Source of the DNA: Omphiscola glabra
Lineage: Eukaryota > Mollusca > Gastropoda > Lymnaeidae
Direction of reading: 5' to 3'
Assembly (NCBI GenBank): GCA_964017045.1
Contig: OZ024806.1
Span: 25,469,503 to 25,533,502 of the forward strand
DNA: 64,000 bases
A model generated the notes under the pieces. It was not told the origin of the DNA, searched no databases, and saw only the letters and a list, made by a program, of their open reading frames with translations. This document shows, one piece after another, positions 1-10,932 of this stretch; position 1 is the first letter of the stretch; every line of letters begins with the position of its first letter. The position numbers were made by a program, and so were the translations under genes.

Positions 1-150
1 ATGAGATGGAGTAGTTATGTGATCTCTACAATGTCAATGGTGTAGTTATGTGATCTCTACAATGTCAATGGTGAGATGGAGTAGTTATGTGATCTCTACA
101 ATGTCAATGGTTGGATGGAGTAGTTGTGTGATCTCTACAATGTCAATGTT
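1..150. repeat. 39-bp tandem repeat, about 4 copies
   Basis: Each copy carries the core gtagttatgtgatctctaca followed by atgtcaatggt. The second copy is shortened by about 8 bp. The array runs off the left edge of the window. It lies downstream of SDR exon 2, probably inside that gene's next intron. Confidence 0.85.
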
Positions 151-844
151 GGTGGAATTTTTCACTACTGACAAATGTCTACAATGGTTAGGTATGCAAT
201 ATTACTGACATATGATGATACAAATTATGTGCACAAGGGTTGGATTTATTGGTAATACTATTACTGAAGGAGATATATTATTACAATAATGTTGAAAGGT
301 GGGTGGCAAAAAGTGGGAAGAGGCCAAAGTCTAGCAGAATATTTAAAAAAAAAATTTGCAAACAAGAGAAATATGCTACCTATAATCTACCAGGTGGGTT
401 AATCCAATATGTCCACATGAACTTCCCATGTTGACAATGTGACCATGGTTGTTCTCCAGCATAGAGGGTAAAAACTGCTTGGTTGTCTGGGGTTACAAGA
501 ATGGAAAAGGGGGCAACATATTACTTCATTATAAACTGCTTTCGTAATATTAAAACAAAAATATTTAAAAAGGCAAATTAAATTAAGGCCAACAACTCAG
601 ATTAAACTAAAGAAGTGTTTTAGTTGTTTCCCTTGATAATTAGTTCTCTCTCTCTCTTCTCCCCTTCCCCCTTAAGAAAAGAAAAACCAAGATTATATTA
701 TAATAACATCAAATTCCATTACTTCACAATATGGCATCACAACTTCAGTACATCTTATTTGGGGGGGGGGGGGGAATCTTATGACCTTTCAGGGAATCAG
801 CTTCTTGCGTAATTGGGTTAGAGGTGAGGGACACATTTAAAACA
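151..844. other. Non-coding stretch without recognised features
   Basis: AT-rich sequence with a pyrimidine-rich patch near 640-670 and a poly-G run near 760-774. I see no exon, RNA gene or clear transposon end. The short open frames here have no recognisable protein features. Confidence 0.5.
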
Positions 845-1175
845 GACCTACACCAGTACCACAAACAAGGACATTATCTTCACCACAAACAAGGACATTA
901 TCTTCACCACAAACAAGGACATTATCTTCACCACAAACAAGGACATTATCTTCACCACAAACAAGGACATTATCTTCACCACAAACGAGGACATTATCTT
1001 CCCCATAAACGAGGACATTATCTTCCCCATAAACGAGGACATTATCTTCACCACAAACAAGGACTTATCTTCACCACAAACAAGGACATTATCTTCACCA
1101 CAAACAAGGACATAATCTTCACCACAAAGGAGGACATTATCTTCCCCGTAAACGAGGAAAATATCTTGACCACAA
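845..1175. repeat. 24-bp minisatellite, about 13 copies
   Basis: The unit contains caaggacattatcttcacca and is 24 bp long, so both strands stay open as repetitive reading frames (HKQGHYLH on plus). Variants change caa to cga and cacca to cccat. The reading frame is a by-product of a period divisible by three and not evidence of a gene. Confidence 0.9.
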
Positions 1176-1568
1176 ACACCACCCCACCCCCAGCCCAGGA
1201 AATCACCTATCTGCTGATTTGGGAGGGAGGTGAGGGACACAATCAAAATAGATTGTTTAGGTGTTGACATGTCTCCACCAGCACCATAACAAGGAAAATA
1301 TCTTCAAACACCCGCCCCCTCCCCAATGATATAATTTAAAAACCACCCCACCGTCCACTTCTTTGTGTTGGTCCAATGAACCGACGACTGAAAGGAGTGG
1401 CTGCTGGGTGGACAGGTGTTGACCGAGTCGGAAATAATTGAACAGATGGAGGGTTGAACGGAAAGAGAGAGAGAGAAACAACTATCACTGGTGTGGCTAT
1501 CAACAACAGGTGACAGCTGTTGGTTTGGTGTGTTCGAGTGGGCATAGGAGTAGAGGATTGTGGATGGG

Positions 1569-1737
1569 CAGTGGCTTAGCGAGCTTAACTCGCGCCCGGG
1601 GCACAATACCTTTTTAGCGCCCCCCCCTTTATTCGAAAACCATACAATATATAGTAAAATATACCATTTGGCGCCCCTTTGTGAGTAGCGCCCGGGGCAT
1701 GATGCCCCCCTTGCTCCCCCCCCTCACTACGCCACTG
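1569..1737. mobile_element. hAT-type MITE, CAGTGGCGTAG family, complete
   Basis: The ends are CAGTGGCTTAGCGAG and the inverse complement of CTCACTACGCCACTG. The 169-bp element is flanked by a perfect 8-bp target duplication tggatggg (1561-1568 and 1738-1745), the hallmark of hAT transposition. The interior is rich in poly-C and lacks coding capacity, so it would depend on a transposase supplied elsewhere. Confidence 0.85.
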
Positions 1738-1984
1738 TGGATGGGGAAGCAAATTCCGCTTTGACCTTTGACGACCTTGTAAATTTTAGGACATTAATGA
1801 GGCCCCCCCCCCCGTGATAATTAATGATTCTTTATTTGTATTTTAACACACTCTTAAATCCATTTCTTGTTTAAAAAAATCTTTCTAGATAAGTTTTAAT
1901 TGTTGAAACATGTTAAGATCTTAGCACTGCCTTACAATTCTTGTAGAGTACCACTCATCGACCAAGTGCCAGTGTCGCACTTGC

Positions 1985-2346
1985 CCGCCCCCCACCAACC
2001 TACAGCGTCCCACTCACACACCCACTTAGTTCCACTCACACACCCACATCGTTCCACACCTTCAGTGCTTCACTCACATATCCTCTTCACCTCACTCACA
2101 CACCCACGTCTCATATACACAGCCTCTTCGCCCCACTCACACGCCCACATCGCCCCACTCACACACCTACATCGCCCCACTCACACACCTACATCGCCCC
2201 ACTCACACACCCACAACGTTCCACTCCCGCACCTTCAGCGTTCCACTCACACAACCTCTTCGTCTCATTCACACCATTCCACTCACACACACACAACGTC
2301 CCACTCACACAACCTCTTCGTCCCACTTACACATCCACCCACTGCT
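1985..2346. repeat. Degenerate ~21-bp array beside SDR exon 2 donor
   Basis: On the plus strand the shared core is ccactcacac; on the coding (minus) strand this reads GTGTGAGTGG. The true donor of SDR exon 2 at 2356-2351 is GTGAGTGG, so roughly a dozen copies repeat a consensus-like 5' splice site immediately downstream of the real one. Copies vary in the remaining 10-14 bp. Confidence 0.75.
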
Positions 2347-2356
2347 TGCCACTCAC

Positions 2357-2522
2357 CCATATCTGAGCCAGCAGGTTCACACTGAACGTGTTCTCTATCT
2401 CTTCGTCCTCCAGCTCGAGAAGTTTCTTCCCGTTGACGATGCCAGCGTTGTTGACGAGCAGGGTCACGTGACCCACGTCAGTGCAAACCTTATCTCCCAC
2501 TTTCTTTACTTGCCCTCTGTCC
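2357..2522 (-). CDS. SDR16C-type dehydrogenase, coding exon 2
   Basis: This 166-nt exon continues the dehydrogenase begun at 10145. It is bounded by a CACAG acceptor (AG at 2524-2523) and a GTGAGT donor at 2356. It completes the split Arg codon left by exon 1 (phase 2), then encodes 55 residues (97-151) ending in a full Trp codon. It contains the NNAG motif (residues 120-123), the structural turn after beta-4 that closes the cofactor pocket in classical SDRs, and the following helix KKLLELEDEEIENTFSVN. The catalytic Ser and YxxxK exons are not visible and should lie to the left of the window. Both sides of the exon are crowded by minisatellites: the array on the donor side ends within about 10 bp, and the one on the acceptor side starts within about 25 bp. 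Confidence 0.92.
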
Positions 2523-2544
2523 CTGTGGAATATCACGACTTCTG

Positions 2545-5475
2545 AGAGACGGAGAAAGGGTTGCATGAAGGGAGACAAGAGAAGGGGTTACATGAAGGTA
2601 GACAAGGGAAGGGGTTACATGAAGGGAGACAAGAGAAGGGAGACAAAGGAAGGGGTTACATGAAAGGAGACAAGGGAAGAGGTTACATGAAGGGAGACAA
2701 GGGAAAGGGTTACATGAAGGGAGACAAGGGAAGGGGTTACATGAAGGGAGACAAGAGAAGGGGTTACATGAAGGGAGACAAGAGAAGGGAGACAATGGAA
2801 GAGGTTACACGAAGGGAGACATGGGAATGGGATACATGAAGGGAGACAAGGGAAGGGGTTACATGAAGGGAGATAAGGGAAGGGGTTACATGAAGGGAGA
2901 CAAGGGAAGGGGTTACATGAAGGGAGACAAGGGAATGGGTTACATGAAGGGAGACAAGGGATGGGGGTTACATGAAGGGAGACAAGAGAAGGGAGACAAG
3001 GGAAGGGGTTACATGAAGGGAGACATGGGAATGGGTTACATGAAGGGAGACAAGGGAAGGGGTTACAAAAAGTGAGACAAGGGAAAGGGTTAAAAGAAGG
3101 GAGACAAGGGAAGGGGTTACATGAAGGGAGACAAGGGAAGGGGTTACATGAAGGCAGACAAGGGAATGGGTTACATGAAGGGAGACAAGGGAAGGGGTTA
3201 CATGAAGGGAGACAAGAGAAGGGAGACAAAGGAAGGGGTTACATGAAAGGAGACAAGGGAAGGGGTTACATGAAGGGAGACAAGGGAAAGGGTTACATGA
3301 AGGGAGACAAGGGAAGGGGTTACATGAAGGGAGACAAGAGAAGGGGTTACATGAAGGGAGACAAGAGAAGGGAGACAATGGAAGAGGTTACACGAAGGGA
3401 GACATGGGAATGGGATACATGAAGGGAGACAAGGGAAGGGGTTACATGAAGGGAGACAAGGGAAGGGAGACAAGAGAAGGGAGACAAGAGAAGGGAGACA
3501 AGGGAAGGGGTTACACGAAGGGAGACAAGAGAAGGGAGACAAGAGAAGGGAGACAAGAGAAGGGAGACAAGGGAAGGGGTTACACGAAGGGAGACAAGAG
3601 AATGGGTTACATGAAGGGAGACAAGGGAAGGGGTTACATGAAGGGAGACAAGAGAAGGGAGACAAAGGAAGGGGTTACATGAAAGGAGACAAGGGAAGGG
3701 GTTACATGAAGGGAGACAAGGGAAAGGGTTACATGAAGGGAGACAAGGGAAGGGGTTACATGAAGGGAGACAAGAGAAGGGGTTACATGAAGGGAGACAA
3801 GAGAAGGGAGACAATGGAAGAGGTTACACGAAGGGAGACATGGGAATGGGATACATGAAGGGAGACAAGGGAAGGGGTTACATGAAGGGAGACAAGGGAA
3901 GGGGTTACATGAAGGGAGACAAGGGAAGGGGTTACATGAAGGGAGACAAGGGAATGGGTTACATGAAGGGAGACAAGGGATGGGGTTACATGAAGGGAGA
4001 CAAGAGAAGGGAGACAAGGGAAGGGGTTACATGAAGGGAGACATGGGAATGGGTTACATGAAGGGAGACAAGGGAAGGGGTTACAAAAAGTGAGACAAGG
4101 GAAAGGGTTAAAAGAAGGGAGACAAGGGAAGGGGTTACATGAAGGGAGACAAGGGAAGGGGTTACATGAAGGGAGACAAGGGAATGGGTTACATGAAGGG
4201 AGACAAGGTAAGGGGTTACATGAAGGGAGACAAGAGAAGGGAGACAAGGGAAGGGTTTACATGAAGGGAGACAAGAGAAGGGAGACACGGGAAGGGGTTA
4301 CATGAAGGGAGACAAGGGAAGGGGTTACATGAAGGGAGACAAGAGAAGGGAGACAAGAGAAGGGAGACAAGGGAAGGGGTTACATGAAGGGAGACAAGGG
4401 AAGGGGTTACATGAAGGGAGACAAGAGAAGGGAGACAATGGAATGGGTTACATGAAGGGAGACAAGGGAAGGGAGACAAGGGAAGGGAGACAATGGAAGG
4501 GGTTACATGGATGAAGACAAGAGAAGGGAGACAAGGGAAGGGGTTACATGAAGGGAGACAAGGGAAGGGGTTACATGAAGGGAGACAAGGGAAGGGGTTA
4601 TATGAAGGGAGACAAGGGAAGGGAGACAAGGGAAGGGGTTACATGAAGGAAGACAAGAGAAGGGAGACAAGGGAAGGGGTTACATGAAGGGAGACAAGGG
4701 AAGGGGTTACATGAAGGGAGACAAGAGAAGTGGTTACATGAAGGGAGACAAGAGAAGGGAGACAAGAGAAGGGAGACAAGAGAAGGGAGACAAGGGAAGG
4801 GGTTACACGAAGGGAGACAAGAGAAGGGGTTACATGAAGGGAGACAATGGAAGGGGTTACATGAAGGGAGACAAGGTAAGGGGTTACATGAAGGGAGACA
4901 AGGGAAGGGGTTACATGAAGGGAGACAAGGGAAGGGGTTATATGAAGGGAGACAAGGGAAGGGAGACAAGGGAAGGGGTTACATGAAGGAAGACAAGAGA
5001 AGGGAGACAAGGGAAGGGGTTACATGAAGGGAGACAAGGGAAGGGGTTACATGAAGGGAGACAAGGGAAGGGGTTACATGAAGGGAGACAAGAGAAGGGA
5101 GACAAGAGAAGGGAGACAAGAGAAGGGAGACAAGGGAAGGGGTTACACGAAGGGAGACAAGAGAAGGGGTTACATGAAGGGAGACAATGGAAGGGGTTAC
5201 ATGAAGGGAGACAAGGTAAGGGGTTACATGAAGGAAGACAAGAGAAGGGGTTACATGAAGGGAGACAATGGAATGGGTTGCATGAAGGGAGACAAGGGAT
5301 GGGGTTACATGAAGGGAGACGAGGGATGGGGTTACATGAAGGGAGACAAGGGAATTGGTTACATGAAGGGAGACAAGGGAATGGGTTACATGAAGGGAGA
5401 CAAGGGAAGGGGTTACATGAAGGGAGACAAGATGAGAGATTACATGAAGGGGGACAAGGGAAGGGTTGTATAGGA
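2545..5475. repeat. 2.9-kb purine-rich 27-bp minisatellite with higher-order structure
   Basis: The basic unit is 27 bp and contains ggttacatgaagggagaca. A 14-bp sub-unit (gggagacaagagaa) is inserted in runs. Rare variants recur at set offsets: the tacacgaa/catgggaatggg variant at about 2797, 3381 and 3818, the acaaaaagtgagac variant at about 3061 and 4080, and gaaggaagacaaga at about 4645 and 4985. Blocks of roughly 0.34-0.58 kb have therefore been duplicated as a whole. The plus strand is strongly purine-biased. All long open frames on both strands (MKGDKGRGY- and SPFSCLPSCNPF-type) come from the 27-bp period. The array fills part of SDR intron 1. Confidence 0.95.
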
Positions 5476-5689
5476 GAAACGATGGCTTTTTAGATAGCAG
5501 GGATAATGGAACTTCTTCCAACACACCATTATGCTAAACAACACATAAAGACGACGTTTTTCGTATAAATCATTTATAATATGTAACATAGAAAATGTGA
5601 TAGAATGTGTTGTCATCGGCCAAGAGTCTATGTGCCAAATAAGCAAAAGAACGAAGATATGTTTGAGCGATGTAGAAGTAAATAACGAT

Positions 5690-6160
5690 AATTGCCTTCT
5701 TCTTCTATATCGTGAGGACCCACGATTAATGTATTGATCATTCTGAATCCTATTTATGTAGAGGGGATTCGCGATGTATCTGTTCCTGGTATTGAATAGG
5801 ATATTTCACTGGTTGCCATGGCTACTCAGCGAGGGTATCAGGAACTGGGGTTTGGAAAGCATGAGACAATAGACGCAAATTAATGTGTCTAGTGTTGTCA
5901 CCTCAACTGTTCCTTTTCGAGGCTTGTTCCAGTTCCTGAATGTCTTTGGCAGGAATGAGCAGTTCCTGTGCTGTGTTCTCGTTGTTATGAGCCGGAACAA
6001 TGGCCTCCTCGCTGTCTAGGGGGGAGAGGGACCCTGGAGCAGTGGACCAGCCCATTATTTATCTTGTACATAATGGAGGGCCTGAATAATCGTCGTCGTT
6101 CCTCCAATGGTGACCAACCCAGTGTTTCCGGCATGCTGCCAACACTTGAGTGTGCTTAAT
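5690..6160 (-). mobile_element. LINE reverse-transcriptase C-terminal fragment, copy A
   Basis: Translated on the minus strand, the degenerate frame reads LGWSPLEERRRL...YKINNGLVHCS and then NCSFLPKTFRNWNK. This is the familiar C-terminal block of non-LTR retrotransposon reverse transcriptases (CR1/Jockey-like order: WxxLxxRR, YKIxNGL, SFxPRTIxxWNxLP). Stops and frameshifts make it inactive. A second copy lies at 26090-26640. Confidence 0.75.
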
Positions 6161-6659
6161 CATAATCCTTTTTTTAAAAAGCTACGTTATTAATGGATCG
6201 AGATAATCAATTTATTATCAAATTAATGAAGTATTTTTTGGTGTAAATTAATTGCAAGTTTAATTTTAATTACAAATAACATATTTTCTTGTTGTTGTCT
6301 TGTTCTTGTCTTGTTGTTGTCTTCTTTCAAAGTTGTGAAAACTCCTGCCCTTAAAAATTATATTTCTTGTTTGGGGGCGCTAGCCATGAGTTTATGGTGC
6401 CAATGGGTTGGTGGCAGGATAAAAAAAGTTTGAGAAACATTGGTATAGAGGGTTAGGTTCACATCTGTTCGGTAACGTGGACGCCAACGGTCTACCGCAT
6501 GTGCTCTCACAATTTTTTTAAAATGTTGTACCACTTAAATAGGCTGATAGAAAGTGACCCACGCCACCTGCACACTTTGAAATGAGGATAGAATATATGA
6601 CATGTAAATGCCTAAACATCTCGTGCGGAGATACTGATCTTAATCGTGCGCCTCCCCAG

Positions 6660-7560
6660 GTCGCGGATAGGGGAAAGTTTCAAACCAGAGAATGGAAGAT
6701 TGTGTTCTTTGCGTGTGCGAGGAAAAATGCTCAATATATATTTCATAAATATACATGCTCCCACCGAAGATACGGGAGATCAGGATAAAGAGTCCTTTTA
6801 TGAGACACTGGAAAAGATCTACGAAGAGACACCACGACGTGATATTAAAATATTGATTGGAGACTTTAATGCCAAAATAGGAAAAGAAAAGGTGTTCATG
6901 CCAACTATTGTCTGCATGAAGAATCCAATAACAATGGGATCCGACTCATAGACTTTGCCTTAGGAAAAGGGATGTCAGTTAGCAGTACCAAGTTTCCACA
7001 CAAAAATATACATAAAGTTACTTGGAAATCACCAGCTTGAATCACCCACAACCAAATTGACCTTGTTCTAACCGATTGGAGGCATGGGTCAGATATAATA
7101 GATGTAAGAAGCTATCGAGGAGCAGATTCAGACTCTGACCATCTACTTGTAAGGGTTAAATTTAAATATACGCAGAGAATAAGCATAATTCACAATGGTC
7201 GCAATCAAAGAGAGAAACGATATGATTACCAAAAGCTTACAAACGACCCACTAACTACAAAAGCTTACCAAAATGAAGTAGAAGCACATCTAGAAGCATC
7301 ATAGGAGGAAGTAAACAAGGAAAAAACCTTAAATGAACAGTGGGGTAGGATAAAAAATGCTATGAAAAGATCAGCAAAAAAAGTAGGACTCCAACAAACC
7401 AACAATAGAGTAGGCTGGTTTGATAACGAATGCAGAGAGACTGTCGAAGAAATGAAAAATGCGCGAATGATCATGACTCAAAGGGAAACCAGTAAGACAA
7501 TAAAAACATACAAGGAAGACAGGAGGTAAGCCACAAAAATGTGTAGGAAGAAAAAGAGGT
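6660..7560 (+). mobile_element. LINE APE-type endonuclease fragment
   Basis: The frame at 6646-6951 reads INIHAPTED, FYETLEKIYEE and [16 protein letters not shown]. It shifts near 6900 and continues as [51 protein letters not shown] and SDSDHLLVRVKFK. The GDFN, NQID and SDHLLV blocks are the catalytic motifs of the apurinic-like endonuclease of non-LTR retrotransposons. Internal stops (7038, 7303, 7528 area) show a dead copy. Family assignment (RTE/BovB-like or Jockey-like) is uncertain. Confidence 0.85.
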
Positions 7561-7574
7561 AATGGGGAAAAGCT

Positions 7575-7965
7575 AAGCTGAGTCGTTTTCCACTGTGTTT
7601 TTGGTGGTGCACCCTCTTGACTCCTCTGTCATTTGGCATTCTCTCTAAGTGTCCTGCCTAGCGTAGTCTACCCCTTTTTTCTATTTCTGCTACTAGCGTG
7701 GGATCCTGATATAGACTGTACAATTCCTGGTTGGTTCGTATTCTCCATCCAAATTCATCCTTTGTTGGTCCATATATTTTCCGGAGAACCCTTCTCTCCC
7801 ATTATTGTGTTTAATAGGTTTTCTGTCGTTTTTGTTAGGGTCCAAGTTTCACTTGCATATTTTAAAACTGGTCTGATTACAATGCTGCTGTCAGGAAGAT
7901 TAAAGTTCAGTGTCACGTCGTTTTTTAAGGCCCTACACTCAACCTTGTAGTATACAACTAAAGGT
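7575..7965 (-). mobile_element. LINE reverse-transcriptase C-terminal tail, inverted
   Basis: On the minus strand this reads VIRPVLKYASETWTLTKTTENLLNT, then WRIRTNQELYSLYQDP and EIEKRGRLRQARTL with one stop. This is the end of a BovB/RTE-like or related reverse transcriptase. It abuts the plus-strand endonuclease fragment tail to tail at about 7570. Closely related sequence occurs at 32930-33145 and 34467-34660. Confidence 0.75.
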
Positions 7966-8916
7966 AAATGGAATTATATTTATATGGCAATATAGATGAC
8001 AAAAAAATAACAGCTGCTAACTTAAAACAGTATCCTGTCTAGAAGCCCCCCACCAGAACCACTTTTTTTCCTGAAAAGTCTTTGAGTAAATGCATTTCCT
8101 TTTTCGGAGGCTAGACACTACCCCACAAAACAAACAATCTTCAAATTGCCCCCCCCCCCCCCCTTTTCCAATGGGGCATACACCCCGTGCCGGGGATCAC
8201 CGACATACATCTTAATTATGTCAAAATATCTTTATCAAGTCTAAGAGGGGCGCAGTCTTAGTTCTTGCAGCGAGGACACATGTCCTCATCACCCTTCTGC
8301 CCCACCATCCTGTTGTTTCGGCCCCAGCGTGGTGTACGCCTAATTACTATAGATTTTCCCCAGCCACCACAACTCGCATTTCTCACAATGGAACCACATT
8401 TTGTCCACGAAAGCACGACGATTGCGTGACTTGTGACTAGATCAGTGTCACACAGAGAGCCAGATATAGCTCTCACCTAATTGGGCTTACATTTTTGTCC
8501 CCCCCGGTTACACAATAAATCTGTCAGACACGTGCGTCTGGTTGCCATGACGACAGAGTAAGTGAATTGCTATTTTTTAAATCTTATTTTTTTGTGTGTG
8601 ATTACTCTCATGCGTCACGGTTCTAAGGACCATTATGTAAGATTACACAACATCGAAAACTCGGTTACCATGCCAACTTAAAAATGGTTACACAAGTTCC
8701 AAACAATACCCCCCCCCCTTTTACGACATTGACCAACCTGGTTGACTTCAGTAGCGAACCGGGGGGGGGGGGGGGGATAAACTGGAGGAGCGGTAAAATT
8801 GTTTTTTAAAATTTATACAGGGCCTATTATTATTCAAAATAAATTCACTGAAATATACGTTTGTATTGTAATGGAAACTATTTTTAAAAAAGTACTGTAT
8901 GTATTATTAATTAATA
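7966..8916. other. Non-coding intronic sequence
   Basis: Intron of the SDR gene. It holds poly-C and poly-G runs (8148-8164, 8706-8718, 8761-8776). No exon or RNA gene is recognised; the 72-codon minus frame at 8258-8476 has no family features. Confidence 0.5.
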
Positions 8917-8924
8917 ATCATGAT

Positions 8925-9158
8925 CATTGATTGCAACTTTTTGGCTTTTTTATTGGCGTGCCAAATTAAGACTTATAATTAATAAAATTACTTCGACTTC
9001 AGCATGCAAATAACTCATAAGTCTAGAAATCAATTAAGTTGCATTTTTCTTTAGTCATTTAATTTGTAATTAAATTTTTTTTAGTCCACACTCCAATGAA
9101 AATCGCTATGAGTATGAGTGTTAAGTCTGGCACGTGTGCAATAGGTTTCAGACCCCTG
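8925..9158. mobile_element. hAT-type MITE with perfect 8-bp duplication
   Basis: The right end reads ggtttcagacccctg, a typical hAT terminus. The left end starts cattgattgcaac and is more degenerate. Subterminal cgtgcca motifs are inverted. The 8-bp duplication atcatgat is exact (8917-8924 and 9159-9166). No coding capacity. Confidence 0.65.
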
Positions 9159-9667
9159 ATCATGATTGTTTATCATTTTTCTTCACTTGATTTGCTAATT
9201 TTGAAATTTTGACAAAGACCTAAAAGCTTAAACTTAGAGTTAAAGCACAAAAAGTATCTTTACACTGTTACACAACAGTGTATACCTTGTTAACTTCGGT
9301 TTGGCTATAGGCCTATATATATATAATATATTTATATATATGGGGTTCAAATCAGAGCACTTTTTTAGTATCTTGTGGGGGAAGTTAATCCTTTTTAACC
9401 AGGGAAGGTCTAAAAGAAGTATAAAAGCACTCAATAAATATTAGTGTTGATTAGAATTTTAAAATTACATTTTAATTTCTTTTAATATTTAACTTTGCTT
9501 GACCCCAATGGATTTGATTAGTTAAAATTAAATAGTCCGTCACTTGCTGTGATTAGTATGTTTTGTTGGCTAAAACTTCCCAAGACAATTTATTAATCTC
9601 AGGAAAATTTCAGTCTTAACAAATACATTGACATTAATTAGACACAAACAATATGTGTAAATAAAAC

Positions 9668-9765
9668 TATACATGTTCAGTTTTAATGATGATTTTGCAA
9701 AATACAAATGTCGGAGTTTTGGCAAATGCCTTCATAAGTACAAAAAACAAAACATTCAATTTCAT
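9668..9765. mobile_element. Diverged Penelope-like terminal repeat, solo
   Basis: The order ttttaatgatgattttgca, then gtcgga, then gcaaatgccttcataagtac and aaaacaaaacatt matches the terminal repeat of the Penelope-like element at 33205-34465 (tttaatagtaattttaca, gcacatgccttcatcagta, aaaacattt). No coding part is attached here. Confidence 0.6.
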
Positions 9766-9858
9766 TAGATGAGACATCAAAGTCAAAGTCTCATTGATCA
9801 AGGAAGTTTATTGTAGACAGACTAAATTGCAACATTTTAAGTTATAAGCATTACTCAC

Positions 9859-10145
9859 CTGACATCACACACATAGGTGTAGCATTTGCCACCAACAGCT
9901 TCAATCTTTTTTACAGTGTCAGCAAGTCCACCTTCATTGATATCCCACAAAACTGTAACTGCCCCACGTTTCGCAAACTCCACAGACATGCCTTGGCCCA
10001 AACCATGGCCTGCCCCTGTTATCAACACAATTTCTTCTCTTACACATTTAGAACTTGGGGGTATGAAGAAGTGAATCCAGGACAGCACAAATGCAGTTAT
10101 TAGATTCTTAAAAGTCAGCAGAAATTCAAAAAACAAAGCAACCAT
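9859..10145 (-). CDS. SDR16C-type membrane short-chain dehydrogenase, coding exon 1
   Basis: This exon gives residues 1-96 of an NAD(P)-dependent short-chain dehydrogenase resembling 17-beta-HSD11/13, RDH10 and SDR16C5, which act on retinoids, steroids or lipids at the ER membrane or lipid droplets. A hydrophobic N-terminal anchor spans about residues 3-28. The cofactor-binding glycine motif TGAGHGLG is at residues 43-50, the acidic residue after beta-2 is in LWDIN (Asp68), and CDV ends the exon at 93-95. The ATG at 10145 is the natural start because the anchor follows directly, as in the family. The donor GTGAGT at 9858 leaves phase 2, which joins correctly to 2522. The gene starts 787 bp from and divergent to XRCC5, so the two may share a promoter region. 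The exact substrate cannot be told from these two exons. Confidence 0.93.
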
Positions 10146-10932
10146 TTTTCATAAAGGCTTGACTGTTATCCAACCTAAACAGTAATATGAAGTCAATGAA
10201 AAAAGGCTTTGCTTTAAATAATCTGAACATTGAAAAATATTCTGTCTATATTCAATATCCAACAAAAATAATTTGTCAATTGACTATTTAAAAAAAAATG
10301 TTGTTATGCTCACAATAATAATTATTTTCAATTTTTAAAAATTAGATTAGGGGACTTGCATTAAGGAATTTATTAAAATTATTAGATTTTTTAAACTTCA
10401 AATTTTTACCATACCACCAAACCGGTATTGACACTATTGACAAGTGGGTGGGGTATTATATAATAATGAAATTAATTATTTAAAACTACTATTTAAAAAA
10501 TTGAATTAGATGATGATATTAAATTATAAAATGAATATGATTTTTAAATTAAATTTTAATTATAAATTAAAGAATGTGAATGGTCATAGTCATAGTCATA
10601 GTATAAGTATACAGTATAGTCATTGATGATTGACATTGCCATTGTTTAATATTTATTGCAATGCGGGGTCTGCGGATTTCTAAGTGACTTAAGACGGCCT
10701 TTTATAAAGTAACCCGATAAAATTTCTGTCGACCAAAATTCACTTTTATTCCCGTTAGGAAAACAGCAAGAAAATTCGCTATCCACTGAGTGAGAACCAA
10801 GGAACTGACAGACAGTGAAGGCATTTTCCTTTTTATAATTGAACCTTGACCTTTCTAGTAAACACAGCTGATTTCCGGTTGTTGATCTGTGGCATTTTAC
10901 GGTAACTTGCCCGGTGAAAGTTTGTTGTCAAA
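10146..10932. promoter_or_regulatory. Divergent SDR / XRCC5 intergenic region
   Basis: The 787 bp between the two start codons must hold both 5' UTRs and promoters unless there are upstream non-coding exons. It is AT-rich with few CpGs and has no clear TATA box placed for either gene. The XRCC5 start lies in aaaATGGCGGC, a YY1-like context frequent at housekeeping promoters. Shared control is inference. Confidence 0.4.

Noticed and set aside
1900..2385. 161-codon plus frame rich in His, Ser and Thr
   Set aside because: Antisense to the degenerate array at the SDR exon 2 donor; composition follows the repeat.
2561..5493. Long open frames MKGDKGRGY... and SPFSCLPSCNPF... on both strands
   Set aside because: They arise from a 27-bp repeat read in any frame; both strands are open at once, there are no splice or start features, and composition is that of the repeat.
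6660..7965. LINE 5' inversion by twin priming
   Set aside because: Twin priming joins the two parts head to head. Here the endonuclease part on plus and the RT tail on minus meet tail to tail, so two insertions or a rearrangement fit better.
8258..8476. 72-codon minus frame with a C-terminal CPRC motif as an SDR exon
   Set aside because: No similarity to dehydrogenase sequence, no fitting splice sites, and the two SDR exons already join in phase without it.
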